Program-made: the position numbers and the translations under genes | DNA from: Pseudomonas sp. KU43P | Lineage (GTDB): Bacteria > Pseudomonadota > Gammaproteobacteria > Pseudomonadales > Pseudomonadaceae | Direction of reading: 5' to 3' | Length of the DNA stretch: 64,000 bases | NCBI RefSeq assembly: GCF_033095865.1 | Contig: NZ_AP019365.1 | Span: 779,501-843,500, forward strand | The notes under the pieces: model-generated | What the model was told of the DNA's origin: nothing | Seen by the model: only the letters and a program-made list of their open reading frames with translations | The model's database searches: none | In this document: piece after piece, positions 51,596 to 62,688 of the stretch | How the letters are laid out: each line of letters begins with the position of its first letter | How positions within the stretch are numbered: the stretch's first letter is position 1

Positions 51596-52564
51596 TCAAT
51601 GCGTACGCGCTACGGCAAACTCGCTCAGCTCGACCAACGCATCCCGGTACTCGCTCGCCGGCAGCACTTCCAGGCACTCGATGGCCTTGGCCACGTAGTC
51701 GCGAGCCAGCTGCGCGGTGTAGTCCAGCGCGCCCGAGGCTTCCACTGCCACACGAATCTGCTCCAGGTCTTCCAGGCCACCCTTCTGGATCGCCTGGCGC
51801 ACCAGCGCCGCCTGTTCAGGGGTGCCTTCGCGCATGGTGTAGATCAGCGGCAGGGTCGGCTTGCCTTCGGCCAGGTCGTCGCCGACGTTCTTGCCGAGGG
51901 TCTGCGAGTCGCCCTTGTAGTCGAGCAGGTCGTCGACCAGCTGGAAGGCCACACCCAGGTGATCACCGAAGGTGCGCAGGGCCTCGCGTTGCTCTTCGCT
52001 AGCCTCGGCCAGCGCGGCGGCGCTGTGGGTCGAGGCCTCGAACAGCATCGCGGTCTTGCCGCGGATGACTTCCATGTAGACTTCTTCGGTGGTGCTGGCA
52101 TCGCGCACGCGCGACAGCTGCAGCACTTCACCCTCGGCGATCACGCGGGTGGCCTTGGACAGGATCTGCATGACCGGCATCGAGCCCAGCTCGACCATCA
52201 TTTCGAACGAGCGAGAATAAAGGAAGTCGCCCACCAGCACGCTCGGCGCGTTGCCCCACAGCGCGTTGGCGGTGGAACGGCCACGGCGCATGCCGGACAT
52301 GTCGACCACGTCGTCGTGCAGCAGGGTGGCGGTGTGCAGGAACTCGATGGTCGCGGCCAGCAGGCGCAGGTCGTCGCCCTCGCGGCCCAGGGCCTTGCCG
52401 CAGAGCAGCACCAGCAGGGGGCGCAGGCGCTTGCCGCCGGCGGACGTGATATAGTCGCCGATCTTCGATACCAGCGGCACGCGCGAGGTCAGCTGCTTCT
52501 TGATGATCTCGTCGACGGCGCTGAAATCGTCAGCTACCGCGCGGTAGAAGGTTTGGGGTTGCAT
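51596..52564 (-). CDS. ispB: Octaprenyl diphosphate synthase
   Basis: 322 residues. Makes the polyprenyl chain of ubiquinone from farnesyl-PP and isopentenyl-PP. The first aspartate-rich motif is [15 protein letters not shown] and the second is [13 protein letters not shown], both complete; the GGKRLRP motif is near the N-terminus. The length is normal. It is divergent from rplU, the usual order in Proteobacteria. Confidence 0.96.
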   Translation of the reverse strand: MQPQTFYRAVADDFSAVDEIIKKQLTSRVPLVSKIGDYITSAGGKRLRPLLVLLCGKALGREGDDLRLLAATIEFLHTATLLHDDVVDMSGMRRGRSTANALWGNAPSVLVGDFLYSRSFEMMVELGSMPVMQILSKATRVIAEGEVLQLSRVRDASTTEEVYMEVIRGKTAMLFEASTHSAAALAEASEEQREALRTFGDHLGVAFQLVDDLLDYKGDSQTLGKNVGDDLAEGKPTLPLIYTMREGTPEQAALVRQAIQKGGLEDLEQIRVAVEASGALDYTAQLARDYVAKAIECLEVLPASEYRDALVELSEFAVARTH

Positions 52565-52649
52565 CGGCTGCTCCAGTGAGGTTGCGCGGCATGCTAGGTC
52601 GCGGGTACCGGTGTGTCAAGGCGCGCTGCCCGTGGGCCGGGGCCGGCAC

Positions 52650-52678
52650 TTGCAAGCAAAAGCCGGGTTGCGTACAAT
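52650..52678 (+). promoter_or_regulatory. Sigma-70 promoter of rplU-rpmA
   Basis: TTGCAA (52650-52655), 17-base spacer, TACAAT (52673-52678), 132 bases before rplU. Good match to the consensus. Confidence 0.8.
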
Positions 52679-52809
52679 CGCGCACCCTAACTTCCTGGGC
52701 AGCACCTGCCTTACGCAATTGCACAGGGCCGTTCCAGCCCCATGCAGCCATGCCAGCCAATACTCATCATATAAAGCGCTGGGTGAGCAGGATTATCGGA
52801 GAAATACCC

Positions 52810-53124
52810 ATGTCTTACGCAGTAATCGTTACCGGCGGCAAGCAGTACAAAGTCGCTGAAGGTGAATTCCTCAAGATCGAGAAGCTGGAAGTCGCCACTG
52901 GCGAATCCGTGACTTTCGATCGCGTTCTGCTGGTTGCCAACGGTGAAGAAGTCACCATCGGCGCTCCAGTCGTCGCCGGCGCTAAAGTTGTTGCCGAAGT
53001 CGTTTCGCAAGGCCGTCACGATAAAGTACGCATCATCAAGTTCCGTCGCCGTAAGCACCACATGAAGCGTATGGGCCACCGCCAGTGGTTCACCGAGATC
53101 AAAATCACCGGCATCCAGGCTTAA
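52810..53124 (+). CDS. rplU: Ribosomal protein bL21
   Basis: 104 residues, [20 protein letters not shown] ... [20 protein letters not shown], the normal L21 sequence and length. Binds 23S rRNA in the 50S subunit. GGAG precedes the ATG at 52810. It is followed by rpmA after 38 bases. Confidence 0.98.
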   Translation: MSYAVIVTGGKQYKVAEGEFLKIEKLEVATGESVTFDRVLLVANGEEVTIGAPVVAGAKVVAEVVSQGRHDKVRIIKFRRRKHHMKRMGHRQWFTEIKITGIQA

Positions 53125-53162
53125 TCCCCTAGATCCCCTGAATTTATTTGGAGAATTGAACC

Positions 53163-53420
53163 ATGGCTCACAAGAAGGCTGGTGGTAGTACCCGTAACGG
53201 TCGCGACTCAGAATCGAAACGCCTTGGCGTGAAGATGTATGGCAGCCAGGTCGTCAAGGCCGGCAACATCATCGTCCGTCAGCGCGGCACCCAGTTCCAC
53301 GCCGGCTACGGCGTTGGCATGGGCAAGGATCACACCCTGTTCGCCAAGATCGAAGGCGTGATCAAGTTCGAGAAGAAAGGCGAGTTCAACCGCCGTTACG
53401 TGAGCATCGTCGCCGCTTAA
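53163..53420 (+). CDS. rpmA: Ribosomal protein bL27
   Basis: 85 residues, [46 protein letters not shown], full length. The N-terminus reaches the peptidyl-transferase centre. GGAG lies before the ATG. A strong terminator follows at 53438. Confidence 0.98.
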   Translation: MAHKKAGGSTRNGRDSESKRLGVKMYGSQVVKAGNIIVRQRGTQFHAGYGVGMGKDHTLFAKIEGVIKFEKKGEFNRRYVSIVAA

Positions 53421-53437
53421 TCGCGACGTCGCTCCAG

Positions 53438-53465
53438 AAGCCCCGTCATGCGACGGGGCTTTTTC
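53438..53465 (+). terminator. Intrinsic terminator of rplU-rpmA
   Basis: AAGCCCCGTC ATGC GACGGGGCTTTTT, 18 bases after rpmA. Confidence 0.93.
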
Positions 53466-53610
53466 GTTTGTGGTGAGCCTCTTGCAAAGCTGTTTGTATG
53501 GGCTGCCGGCGTGGGTTTCTACGGTCGTACGGGGCCGCCGCGCTCATTTTTGCAAGAGCCTCAGGTTTTTTAAGTCTTCAACTCGTCGATCGACGAGAGG
53601 CGGTTTTTGA

Positions 53611-54837
<1,227 letters not shown>

Positions 54838-54853
54838 TCGGTTGCAGTACACT

Positions 54854-54881
54854 AAACGCCGCTCTTTGGAGCGGCGTTTTT
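54854..54881 (+). terminator. Intrinsic terminator of obgE
   Basis: AAACGCCGCTC TTTG GAGCGGCGTTTTT, about 17 bases after the stop. Confidence 0.93.
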
Positions 54882-54924
54882 GTATCTACGGTATCTACAG
54901 ATTCGACATAGGTTGGAAGACAAG

Positions 54925-56043
54925 ATGCGAAGCAAGGTGACTGGCGCCAAGCGCTGGGTCGTGAAGATCGGTAGTGCGCTGCTCACGGCGGATGGCAAGG
55001 GCCTCGACCGCGGTGCCATGGCCGTGTGGGTCGAGCAGATGGTCGCGCTGCGTGAGGCGGGCGTGGAGTTGGTACTGGTCTCCTCCGGGGCCGTGGCCGC
55101 CGGCATGAGCCAGCTTGGCTGGACCTCGCGACCGAGTGCGATGAACGAGCTGCAGGCCGCTGCCTCGCTCGGCCAGATGCGCCTGGTGCAGGCCTGGGAG
55201 TCGAGCTTCGGCGAGCACGGCAAGCACACTGCACAGATCTTGCTGACCCACGACGACCTGTCCGACCGCAAGCGTTACCTGAACGCCCGCAGCACCCTGC
55301 GTACCCTGGTCGACCTGGGCGTGGTGCCGGTGATCAACGAGAACGACACCGTGGTCACCGACGAGATCCGTTTCGGCGACAACGACACCCTGGCGGCGCT
55401 GGTGGCCAACCTGGTCGAAGCCGACCTGCTGGTGATCCTCACCGACCGCGATGGCATGTTCGACGCCGACCCGCGCAACAACCCCGAAGCGCAACTGATC
55501 TACGAAGCCCGTGCCGATGACCCGTCGCTCGATGCGGTAGCTGGCGGTACCGGTGGCGCACTGGGCCGTGGTGGCATGCAGACCAAGCTGCGCGCCGCGC
55601 GCCTGGCAGCCCGCTCCGGTGCCCACACCATCATCATCGGTGGCCGTATCGAGCGCGTGCTCGACCGCCTCAAGGCCGGTGAACGCCTGGGCACGCTGCT
55701 GTCGCCAGAGCGCGGCATGCTGGCGGCGCGCAAGCAGTGGCTGGCAGGCCACCTGCAGACCCGCGGCACACTGGTGCTCGACGCCGGTGCCGTGCAGGCG
55801 CTGCGGGAAGCCAACAAGAGCCTCTTGCCGGTCGGCGTGAAGACCGTGCAGGGCAGCTTCCGCCGAGGCGAGATGGTGGTCTGCGTCGGCCCGGATGGTC
55901 TGGAAGTGGCCCGTGGCCTGGCCAACTACAGCGCGCTGGAAGCGCAGAAGATCATTGGCCAGCCGTCCGATGCCATCGAGTCGCTGCTGGGTTACAGCGC
56001 AGAACCCGAGCTGGTGCACCGCGACAACCTGGTGCTGGTATGA
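54925..56043 (+). CDS. proB: Glutamate 5-kinase
   Basis: 372 residues, the first step of proline synthesis (glutamate to glutamyl-5-phosphate). Kinase part: [77 protein letters not shown]-terminal PUA domain follows ([38 protein letters not shown]). GGAAG precedes the ATG at 54925; a start 15 codons earlier would overlap the obgE terminator. The stop overlaps the creA start. Confidence 0.97.
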   Translation: MRSKVTGAKRWVVKIGSALLTADGKGLDRGAMAVWVEQMVALREAGVELVLVSSGAVAAGMSQLGWTSRPSAMNELQAAASLGQMRLVQAWESSFGEHGKHTAQILLTHDDLSDRKRYLNARSTLRTLVDLGVVPVINENDTVVTDEIRFGDNDTLAALVANLVEADLLVILTDRDGMFDADPRNNPEAQLIYEARADDPSLDAVAGGTGGALGRGGMQTKLRAARLAARSGAHTIIIGGRIERVLDRLKAGERLGTLLSPERGMLAARKQWLAGHLQTRGTLVLDAGAVQALREANKSLLPVGVKTVQGSFRRGEMVVCVGPDGLEVARGLANYSALEAQKIIGQPSDAIESLLGYSAEPELVHRDNLVLV

Positions 56044-56501
56044 GCCTGCTGAAGCGGGCCCTGGCCGTGCTGGCGCTGGCGGTGCCGATGGTTGCCGGGG
56101 CCGAGGAAATCGGGCAGGTGTCTACCGTGTTCAAGTTCCTCGGGCCGAACGATCGCATCATGGTCGAGGCGTTCGATGACCCTAAGGTCGAAGGTGTGAC
56201 CTGCTACCTGTCGCGGGCCAAGACCGGCGGTGTGAAAGGTGGCCTGGGGCTGGCAGAGGACCGGGCGGAAGCGTCGATTGCCTGCCGTCAGGTCGGGCCG
56301 ATCAGCTTCAAGGGGGAATTGAAGGACGGTGAGGAGGTGTTCAAGGAACGCACCTCGCTGGTGTTCAAGACCATGCAGGTGGTGCGCTTTCTGGACAAGA
56401 AGCGCAACACGCTGGTGTACCTGGTGTATAGCGACCGCATGATCGAGGGTAGCCCGCAGAATGCGGTGACAGCGATACCGATTTTGCCTTGGGCGCACTG
56501 A
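56040..56501 (+). CDS. creA: CreA-family periplasmic protein
   Basis: 153 residues, [31 protein letters not shown], with a signal peptide ending near AGA|EE. The CreA core is [57 protein letters not shown]. The role is unknown; the name comes from the E. coli creABCD locus. The ATG overlaps the proB stop (ATGA), so the two are co-translated. Confidence 0.92.
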   Translation: MSLLKRALAVLALAVPMVAGAEEIGQVSTVFKFLGPNDRIMVEAFDDPKVEGVTCYLSRAKTGGVKGGLGLAEDRAEASIACRQVGPISFKGELKDGEEVFKERTSLVFKTMQVVRFLDKKRNTLVYLVYSDRMIEGSPQNAVTAIPILPWAH

Positions 56502-56510
56502 TGACCTAGG

Positions 56511-56790
56511 GGAGGCCTTTGGCCTCCAATCGCTGGCAAGCCAGCTCCCACAAAGATCTCCACCGTCTTCGAGGGCTATGGACATCTACCTGGGGGAGGC
56601 CTTTGGCCTCCAATCGCTGGCAAGCCAGCTCCTACAGGGATCTCCACCGTCTTCGAGGGCTATGGGGATCTTTCTGGGGGAGGCCTTTGGCCTCCAATCG
56701 CTGGCAAGCCAGCTCCCACAGGGATCTTTAAAGCCCTCAAGAGCGGTGGAAATCCCTGTGGGAGCCGGCTTGCCGGCGATTGGGCCGCAA
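56511..56790. repeat. Three 84-bp tandem repeats ending in a REP pair
   Basis: GGAGGCCTTTGGCCTCC starts at 56511, 56595 and 56679, so the unit is 84 bp. Each has CAATCGCTGGCAAGCCAGCT (a variant REP), GATCTCCACCGTCTTCGAGG and GGGCTATGG. The array closes with a standard REP (GAGCCGGCTTGCCGGCGATT) and a GGGCCGCAAAGCGGCCCC hairpin. It lies between the convergent creA and mksB genes and probably amplified by slippage. Confidence 0.9.
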
Positions 56791-56810
56791 AGCGGCCCCA
56801 ATACCCCGAA

Positions 56811-59642
56811 TCAGGCCAATTCCTCGGCCTGATCCTCCCGCACGATCGCCTTCACCTCATCCAGCCGGCTGATGTATTTCCAGTCCGCCTCGTCGATGTA
56901 GATGCCATTCGGCCCACTGCCGCCTTCCAGGTCGATCGCTACCCGCGCCGACACTTGCGGCTTCACGCTCGCCAGGATCGGTACAAAGCCCAGCTGCAAG
57001 CTGGTTTCCAGCAGCGCCGCCTGGTTGCGTTCGTCGATGTCGGCCGCTTCGTCGAGGTAGTACGGCAGGCGAATGCGCCCGGCCAGGTCACGGTCCATCA
57101 GGTGCAGCAACAGGTACATGTTGGTCAGCGCCTTGATGGTCATGGTGGTGCCGTTGGACGCCGCGCCGTCGATGTCGGCGTGGATCACCGGCTGGCTGTT
57201 GATCTTGGTGATCTCGAAGGCCAGTTCGAACAGGTCCTTGAGGCCCAGCTGGTTGTGGTTGGCCGCCACCAGCCGTGCCAGGTACTCCTTGGCCTCTTCG
57301 TTCTTGTGATCCTGCTCGGCACTTTGCGTCAGGTCGAACACCGACAGGGTCTCGCCTTCCTCGTACTGGCCGGCGCTGTGGATGATCTGGTCGATGTGCT
57401 TGAGCGCTTCCTTGTTCGGTGCCAGCACCACGCGGAAGCTCTCCAGGTTGGACACCTGGCGCTTGTTGATCTCGCGGTTGAACAGGGCCAGCTGGTGTTC
57501 GAGGCTGTCGTAGTCGCTGCGGATGTTGCGCAGGGTCCGGGCGATGTCGGTGACGGCCGCGCGGCGCGCCTTGGCCAGGGTCAAGGCTTCGTCGGTGCGG
57601 TGCGCATAAGCGTTGACCAGCAGCTGCAGGCGGCGCTCCATGTCGTCTTCGCTGTCGAACTTGGCCACGCCCTTCAGGCGCACCTGGGCGTACAGCGCCT
57701 CGATCTGGTTGTCGACGCGTTGCAGGCCTTGCCAGCTGTCCTGGTAATCGTTGAGCAGCGGCAGCAGGTTGTCCATGGAGTCGTCGACCGCTTCCATGAA
57801 CGGCGTGCCGTACGGCAGGTCGGCCGGCAACAGTTGGCGACGGCGTAGAGCGTCTTCCAGGGTGCGTTGCTTGGCTTCGAGGTCGGCGATCTGGCGGCCG
57901 ACCAGTTGCAGCTTGGCCGACAGTTGCTGGACGCGCTCGGTGAACGCGTCGCTGGAGCGTTTGAGCTCGTCCTGGGCAGCTTCGAGCTGCGCCAGCTGTT
58001 CCAGCTTTTCCGGCTCTTCGGCGGCCAGGGTTTCGCTGCGGCGGTAATCTTCCAGCGCCTTCTGGGCATCCAGTACCTGCTGGTACAGGGCTTCTGTCTG
58101 CGCCTTGGAGGCGGTGCGGTCGGCGGCCACCGATTGCTGGGTCTTGAGCTGCTTGAGCTCGCGGTCCAGGCGGTCCTTCTGGTCACGCAGGGCGGCGCGG
58201 TCGGCCAGGGCCTGAAGGGCGGGCGGGTCGATGTGCGAGATATCGATGGAGATGCCTGGGGCTTCGAAGCGCTCGCCCTTGAAGCCTTCGAGCACCGCTT
58301 CCAGGGATTTCACCCACAGGTCGCTGTCGTCCAGTTCGATGCCACGGTCGCCCAGCGGCAAGCTGAACAGCGCACCGTTGAACAGGCGCATGAGGCGGTC
58401 GACGTCCTGCTGCGAGAACTCTTCGCGCAGGCGGGCATAGCTGTTGTTGTCGGCGTGGTCGAGCTGCTGCTTGACCTGCTTCAGGCGTTTTTCCAGGTCG
58501 CGCACGCGCTCGTCGAGGTCTTCGGCAGAGAACTGGCGCGACTGGGCCAGGGCGCCGGCCAGTTCATCGTGGGCGTCTTTGGCAGCCAGCAGCTGCTGCT
58601 CCAGCACCTTGACGTCATCGACCAGGGCGAAGCGGTGCTTGAGCACCGACAGCTCGCCGAGCCAGCGCTGGATACCGGTGATTTCACGCTCCAGGCGCAT
58701 CAGCTCCTGGGTGCCGCCACGCTGGTCGTTCTGCAGGCGGTCCTGCTCACCGCGGTAGTGCTCGGCCTGGATGACCAGCTCTTCCTTGCGCGCCATGGCG
58801 TATTCCTGCCAGGTGCCCAGCAGGTTGTCGAGCAGTGGCGAAAGGCGGTGCAGCTTGCCGCGCAGGATGTCGCGCTGGGCCACACCACCGGCCAAAGCCT
58901 CGACCAGAGGGCCCGCGGCGACCAGGGCGTTGTAGTCCTGCTCCATGCGGCGTACGTCGCGGAAGGCTTCTTCGCAGGCGGCGATGTAGTCGACGCTGCC
59001 CGAGCGCAGGCTGTGCTCGAAGGCATCGAGGAACAGCTGCTTGAGCTTGGCCGCAGTGATTTCGCGCATGTGCAGCAGGTTGATGAACAGTGCGCGGAAG
59101 GTTTTCAGGCTCTGTTCGCTGGTCGAGCGCAGCGGGATCATGGTCAGGTCCAGCGGCACCGAAGTGTGGCCGCCGACCAGCAGCCGGCGCAGTTCGTCCG
59201 GCTTGAGCTCATAGGCTTTCAGGCCCAGGCGCTCGAGGTTGGTGAACAGCTCCTTCTGACGCAGGCAGGTGTCGTTCTTCTGGTAGTGGGCCAGGTCCAG
59301 CTCGCCCTTGTAGGCGAAGAACTGGTGGCCGAAACCGCCGCCCGGGCCGCGGCCGACCACGCCGATCACGTGCGGGCCGTGGGGCAGGTTCAGTTCGCAG
59401 AGGATGTACGAGGTGTCGCTGGCGAAGTAGAAGCGGCGCGACTGCTCCAGGCTGTACTTGCCGAAACTCATGTCCGACATGCGTGCCAGGATCGGGAACT
59501 GCAGGGCGTTGATCGATGCCGATTTACCCAGGTTGTTGGCGCCGTAGACCGACAGCGGCTGTTCCAGGGGGAACAGGCCGAGGCTGTAGCCGGCGGTGTT
59601 GAGCAGTGCGAAGCGGCGGATGCCGTAGCGTTCCTGGCTCAT
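56811..59642 (-). CDS. mksB: MksB, SMC-like ATPase of the Mks condensin
   Basis: 943 residues. Walker A VYGANNLGKSASINALQF (about 33-50); two long coiled-coil stretches in the middle; the C-terminal head with Walker B LPYYLDEAADIDERNQAALLE. MksBEF condensins help compact and segregate chromosomes and, in related Wadjet systems, act against plasmids. The ATG overlaps the mksE stop (ATGA). It is the last gene of the leftward mksFEB operon. No TOPRIM partner (MksG/JetD) follows; convergent creA is next. Confidence 0.95.
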   Translation of the reverse strand: MSQERYGIRRFALLNTAGYSLGLFPLEQPLSVYGANNLGKSASINALQFPILARMSDMSFGKYSLEQSRRFYFASDTSYILCELNLPHGPHVIGVVGRGPGGGFGHQFFAYKGELDLAHYQKNDTCLRQKELFTNLERLGLKAYELKPDELRRLLVGGHTSVPLDLTMIPLRSTSEQSLKTFRALFINLLHMREITAAKLKQLFLDAFEHSLRSGSVDYIAACEEAFRDVRRMEQDYNALVAAGPLVEALAGGVAQRDILRGKLHRLSPLLDNLLGTWQEYAMARKEELVIQAEHYRGEQDRLQNDQRGGTQELMRLEREITGIQRWLGELSVLKHRFALVDDVKVLEQQLLAAKDAHDELAGALAQSRQFSAEDLDERVRDLEKRLKQVKQQLDHADNNSYARLREEFSQQDVDRLMRLFNGALFSLPLGDRGIELDDSDLWVKSLEAVLEGFKGERFEAPGISIDISHIDPPALQALADRAALRDQKDRLDRELKQLKTQQSVAADRTASKAQTEALYQQVLDAQKALEDYRRSETLAAEEPEKLEQLAQLEAAQDELKRSSDAFTERVQQLSAKLQLVGRQIADLEAKQRTLEDALRRRQLLPADLPYGTPFMEAVDDSMDNLLPLLNDYQDSWQGLQRVDNQIEALYAQVRLKGVAKFDSEDDMERRLQLLVNAYAHRTDEALTLAKARRAAVTDIARTLRNIRSDYDSLEHQLALFNREINKRQVSNLESFRVVLAPNKEALKHIDQIIHSAGQYEEGETLSVFDLTQSAEQDHKNEEAKEYLARLVAANHNQLGLKDLFELAFEITKINSQPVIHADIDGAASNGTTMTIKALTNMYLLLHLMDRDLAGRIRLPYYLDEAADIDERNQAALLETSLQLGFVPILASVKPQVSARVAIDLEGGSGPNGIYIDEADWKYISRLDEVKAIVREDQAEELA

Positions 59643-60346
59643 GCGTCAATCTCCTGTTGCTCTTCGCGGATGGCCCGGGCCAGGGCCTCTTCTTCGCTTT
59701 CCTCGGCCTCGAACGGGGTCAGGTCGAGCGGGTCGTCGGTGCGCGCCAGTTCTTCCGGGCTCTCTTCTTCGACCAGTACCGGAGTCGGCAGCGGCAGGTC
59801 GCTGTGCAGGCTGGCAGCCAGGTCGCGGTCCTGCTGCACCGACAGGCACACGTCGAGGAAGCGGTGCATTGGCGGCAGGAAGCGGTAGATACCGCCTTCT
59901 TCATGGGCAAAGCCGAGCTGGGTCATGCGGCGCATGATCTTTTCTTCCAGCTCGTCGACGGTCTGTACTTCGGCCTGCAGGAACAGGTCGCGGTACTTGT
60001 CCAGCAGCGAGGGCAGTTCGTCGCGGCCGATGCTGCCGCCGTCGAGCACGGCCATCGGGTCGCGGCCCTGGTCGGCCAGGTGCTCGACCAGGATGAAGGT
60101 GAACAGCGACAGGCGCTGGGCGGTCTTGTTGACCTGCGCGGCGGCCTGCTCGGGAACGAAGTAGTAGAAACCGCGGGTATCGCACACCAGCTCGAAGCCC
60201 AGGGCCTTGAACAGCGTGCGGTACTGGTCCTGGAAGTTCGACAGCTGGGCGTACATTTCCGGGTCGCGGCGGCTGACGTGGAAGCCTTTGAACAGCTCGC
60301 GGAAGATCGGCGCGAGCTGGGACAGTTCGGAGAGATCAAGATGCAT
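59639..60346 (-). CDS. mksE: MksE, condensin accessory subunit
   Basis: 235 residues from ATG 60346, MHLDLSELSQLAPIFRELFKGFHVSRRDPEMYAQL. Winged-helix (kite) pattern, ending in an acidic tail (EEESPEELARTDDPLDLTPFEAEESEEEALARA). Overlaps mksF by 11 bases and mksB by 4, so the three are translated together. Kite subunits bind the MksF kleisin and regulate the SMC ring. Confidence 0.93.
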   Translation of the reverse strand: MHLDLSELSQLAPIFRELFKGFHVSRRDPEMYAQLSNFQDQYRTLFKALGFELVCDTRGFYYFVPEQAAAQVNKTAQRLSLFTFILVEHLADQGRDPMAVLDGGSIGRDELPSLLDKYRDLFLQAEVQTVDELEEKIMRRMTQLGFAHEEGGIYRFLPPMHRFLDVCLSVQQDRDLAASLHSDLPLPTPVLVEEESPEELARTDDPLDLTPFEAEESEEEALARAIREEQQEIDA

Positions 60347-61613
60347 GGGCTGGGCTCGCGTGGGTTTCAGGTTGCGCGTCGCGGCTGGAAGACAGGGCGA
60401 ACGAGCGCAGGCTGACCAGGTGTTCCTGGGTGGTGTAGTCACGCCGTTCCAGGCGTTCGCGCTTGAAGCGCTTCTCCCGCGACAGGCGCGAGAACCAGTA
60501 CAGCAGTTCGTCGGTGGCGCCTTCGGGCTCCTGCTCTAGCAGCCAGACCATCAGGTCGGGCAGCGGCAGGGCGTCTTCGCAGCGCTCGAGCATTTCCTTG
60601 ACCGTGCGCGGTGCGCGCGGCAGCGGGCCACTCTGAGTCTTGTGGGCCTTGGGGAACTTGGCCGGTTTCGGCTCGAAGCGGGCCAGGGCGTAGACATACG
60701 CCTCAACCTGGCTGGCGCTGCCGAGGAACGTGCTCTGCGGGCGGGTGAACAGCGGCATGGCGGCCTGCGGCACGGCGTCGATGCCCTTGCGCCGGATAAC
60801 CGACAGGGCCAGCGCGGCGCCACGGGTGACGGCATTGTGCCGGCGCGCTTCTTCGCGCAGCGGCAGCAGCAGTTCGCGGGCGTGGCGCAGGGTCAGCTGG
60901 GCGCTGGTCTGCATCTCCAGGATCCGCGCGTGGGTGCGCAGGAGCATGTCGTCGTCGACCAGGTGGCCCAGGCGCGCCTGTTCACCCAGCAGTTTCAGCA
61001 GCACGGTCTCGACCTTGCGCACGCCTTGTTCGAAGGCGCCGTCGGCGTTGACCAACTGGATCATCGGCTCGACATACTCGTCCCAGGTTGCCAGCACTTC
61101 GGCATAACGCTGGCGCAGGGGGATCTGGCGGTTGCTGGTCTTGGCCCGTTCGGCCACCGCGACCAGCGCCTGCTCGTCGTTGTCGAGCTTCTTGAGCACG
61201 TCGCGCACGCGCATGTCGAGCAGGCGCAGCTGGCGCGCCAGGTCGTCGCTGTCGCGGTTGTCGAAGGCATCCTGGATGTGCCCGGCCAGCCGCTCCAGGT
61301 GGCGCAGGTAGGCCTCGATCTCCAGGCACAGGCCCAGGCGGTGCTCGCGGCGCAGGTAGGCAAGGAAGTCGTGGATCTGGGCGTTGAGCTCGAAACGGTT
61401 CGGGCTCTTGGCCACCGGTACCAGGATATCCAGGCGGATCCACACGTCGAGCAGCTGGGTGATGTCCTGCGGCGTGCTTTCCACTTGCTGGCGGCCCAGT
61501 TGCTGGCGCAGCTCGACCAGGCTCAGGGTGCCTTGGTCAAAGCGCTCGCACAGCGGCTCGATCAGGGCCCAGTGTTCGGCTAGGGCGCGCAGGACGCGCT
61601 TGGGTTCGATCAT
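60336..61613 (-). CDS. mksF: MksF, kleisin subunit of the Mks condensin
   Basis: 425 residues. N-terminal helical part (MIEPKRVLRALAEHWALIEPLCERFDQGTLSLVELRQQLGRQQVES), central helices, and a C-terminal winged-helix region (DELLYWFSRLSREKRFKRERLERRDYTTQEHLVSL). First gene of the leftward mksFEB operon. The kleisin links MksB heads and carries MksE. Confidence 0.93.
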   Translation of the reverse strand: MIEPKRVLRALAEHWALIEPLCERFDQGTLSLVELRQQLGRQQVESTPQDITQLLDVWIRLDILVPVAKSPNRFELNAQIHDFLAYLRREHRLGLCLEIEAYLRHLERLAGHIQDAFDNRDSDDLARQLRLLDMRVRDVLKKLDNDEQALVAVAERAKTSNRQIPLRQRYAEVLATWDEYVEPMIQLVNADGAFEQGVRKVETVLLKLLGEQARLGHLVDDDMLLRTHARILEMQTSAQLTLRHARELLLPLREEARRHNAVTRGAALALSVIRRKGIDAVPQAAMPLFTRPQSTFLGSASQVEAYVYALARFEPKPAKFPKAHKTQSGPLPRAPRTVKEMLERCEDALPLPDLMVWLLEQEPEGATDELLYWFSRLSREKRFKRERLERRDYTTQEHLVSLRSFALSSSRDAQPETHASPAHAS

Positions 61614-61734
61614 TGGCGTCTACTCGTTGCCAAGTAAAAAGGGGGCGATTGTACTGCATCCGGGGGGGAGGATTTCACCCCTTGGTCTGTAATGAGCGTT
61701 CTCCCTGATTCTTATGGGGTTTTCTCTGGCCTCA

Positions 61735-61803
61735 TCGCCGGCAAGCCGGCTCCCACAGGTACGCCACCGAGCTCTGTGGGAGCCGGCTTGCCGGCGATGA
61801 GGC
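61735..61803. repeat. Inverted pair of REP sequences
   Basis: CATCGCCGGCAAGCCGGCTC ... GAGCCGGCTTGCCGGCGATG between the divergent mksF and holD-like genes. Confidence 0.9.
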
Positions 61804-61863
61804 CAGTACTGCGCGCAATTTTCTGCCGGCCAGTTGCGGCACTCGCGAGCCAACAGCGTTAGA

Positions 61864-62688
61864 ATGCCCGACTGTTTCTTCCCCCCGGATACCCGTGCCT
61901 TGCTGACCGAGCCCCGCCGCCGCGCCTACCTTTCCGCCATGCAAGTGGTGCATTGGCTGCCGCGCGCCGAACTGCCGTTCGCCGCACCGTCGCGCCCCGA
62001 GCTGCTGTTGCCGCAGGTTCCGGTCGAGGAAGTCGAGCGCGAGATCAGGCCCTCTGCACCGGCTGCCAGCGAGGCGCCGGCCGCACCCCAGGCCCGTTCC
62101 GGCGAGCGCCCGAAAATCGAGATTCCGCGCCCGGGCAGCACACCCAAGCCGGTTGCCAAGCCGGTCGAAGCCGAGCAAGAGGCCCCCGCGCCACGCCCGG
62201 CCCCGGTACCGCCACCGCGCTTCTCGCTGCAACTGCTGCGCGCCGGCAGCTGCCTGTTGCTGGTGGAGCTGGCCACCGGCCAGCCGTTCCAGAGCCGCGA
62301 CCCGTCCTATCTGCTGCTCAAGGACATGCTGCGCGCCGCCGGCCTGCCAGACGCGCCGCAGATCATCGGCGAACCGGTGCGCTGGCCGCTGCTGGTGCGC
62401 GGCAACATGGACCAGGGCCCGGACGCTGCGCGTGATTTCGTCCAGGGATTCATCCAGGCGCGTCTGGAAGAAGCACCTTGTACCTGCCTGTGGCTGATCG
62501 GCCTGCCGGCCCTGCGCTTCGCCGCCGGTATCGATGACGCGGCCTATTACCAAGCACTGAAGCTCGACGGCCTGGGCGATGCCTGGGCCTTGCCGGGCCT
62601 TGAACTGTTGATGGACGAGCCGCAACGCAAGGCGGACGTCTGGAAAGCGATGCGCCAGCTGATGGCGCGCTGGAAGAGCGTTGAATGA
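61864..62688 (+). CDS. holD: DNA polymerase III psi subunit (pseudomonad type)
   Basis: 274 residues from ATG 61864 (MPDCFFPPDTRALLTEPRRRAYLSAMQVVHWLPR). The segment YLSAMQVVHWLPRAELPFA resembles the chi-binding N-terminus of E. coli psi. A long Pro/Ala linker (about 60-130) precedes the C-terminal domain (LQLLRAGSCLLLVELATGQPF...LLKDMLRAAGL...WPLLVRGNM). The gene directly precedes rimI with a 4-base overlap, the holD-rimI order of E. coli. The divergent pseudomonad psi was found at this position in P. aeruginosa. It is much longer than E. coli HolD (137 aa). Confidence 0.75.
   Translation: MPDCFFPPDTRALLTEPRRRAYLSAMQVVHWLPRAELPFAAPSRPELLLPQVPVEEVEREIRPSAPAASEAPAAPQARSGERPKIEIPRPGSTPKPVAKPVEAEQEAPAPRPAPVPPPRFSLQLLRAGSCLLLVELATGQPFQSRDPSYLLLKDMLRAAGLPDAPQIIGEPVRWPLLVRGNMDQGPDAARDFVQGFIQARLEEAPCTCLWLIGLPALRFAAGIDDAAYYQALKLDGLGDAWALPGLELLMDEPQRKADVWKAMRQLMARWKSVE

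Noticed and set aside
56511..56790. Tandem repeats considered as a CRISPR array
   Set aside because: The whole 84-bp unit is repeated, with no unique spacers, the unit contains REP sequence, and no cas gene is nearby.
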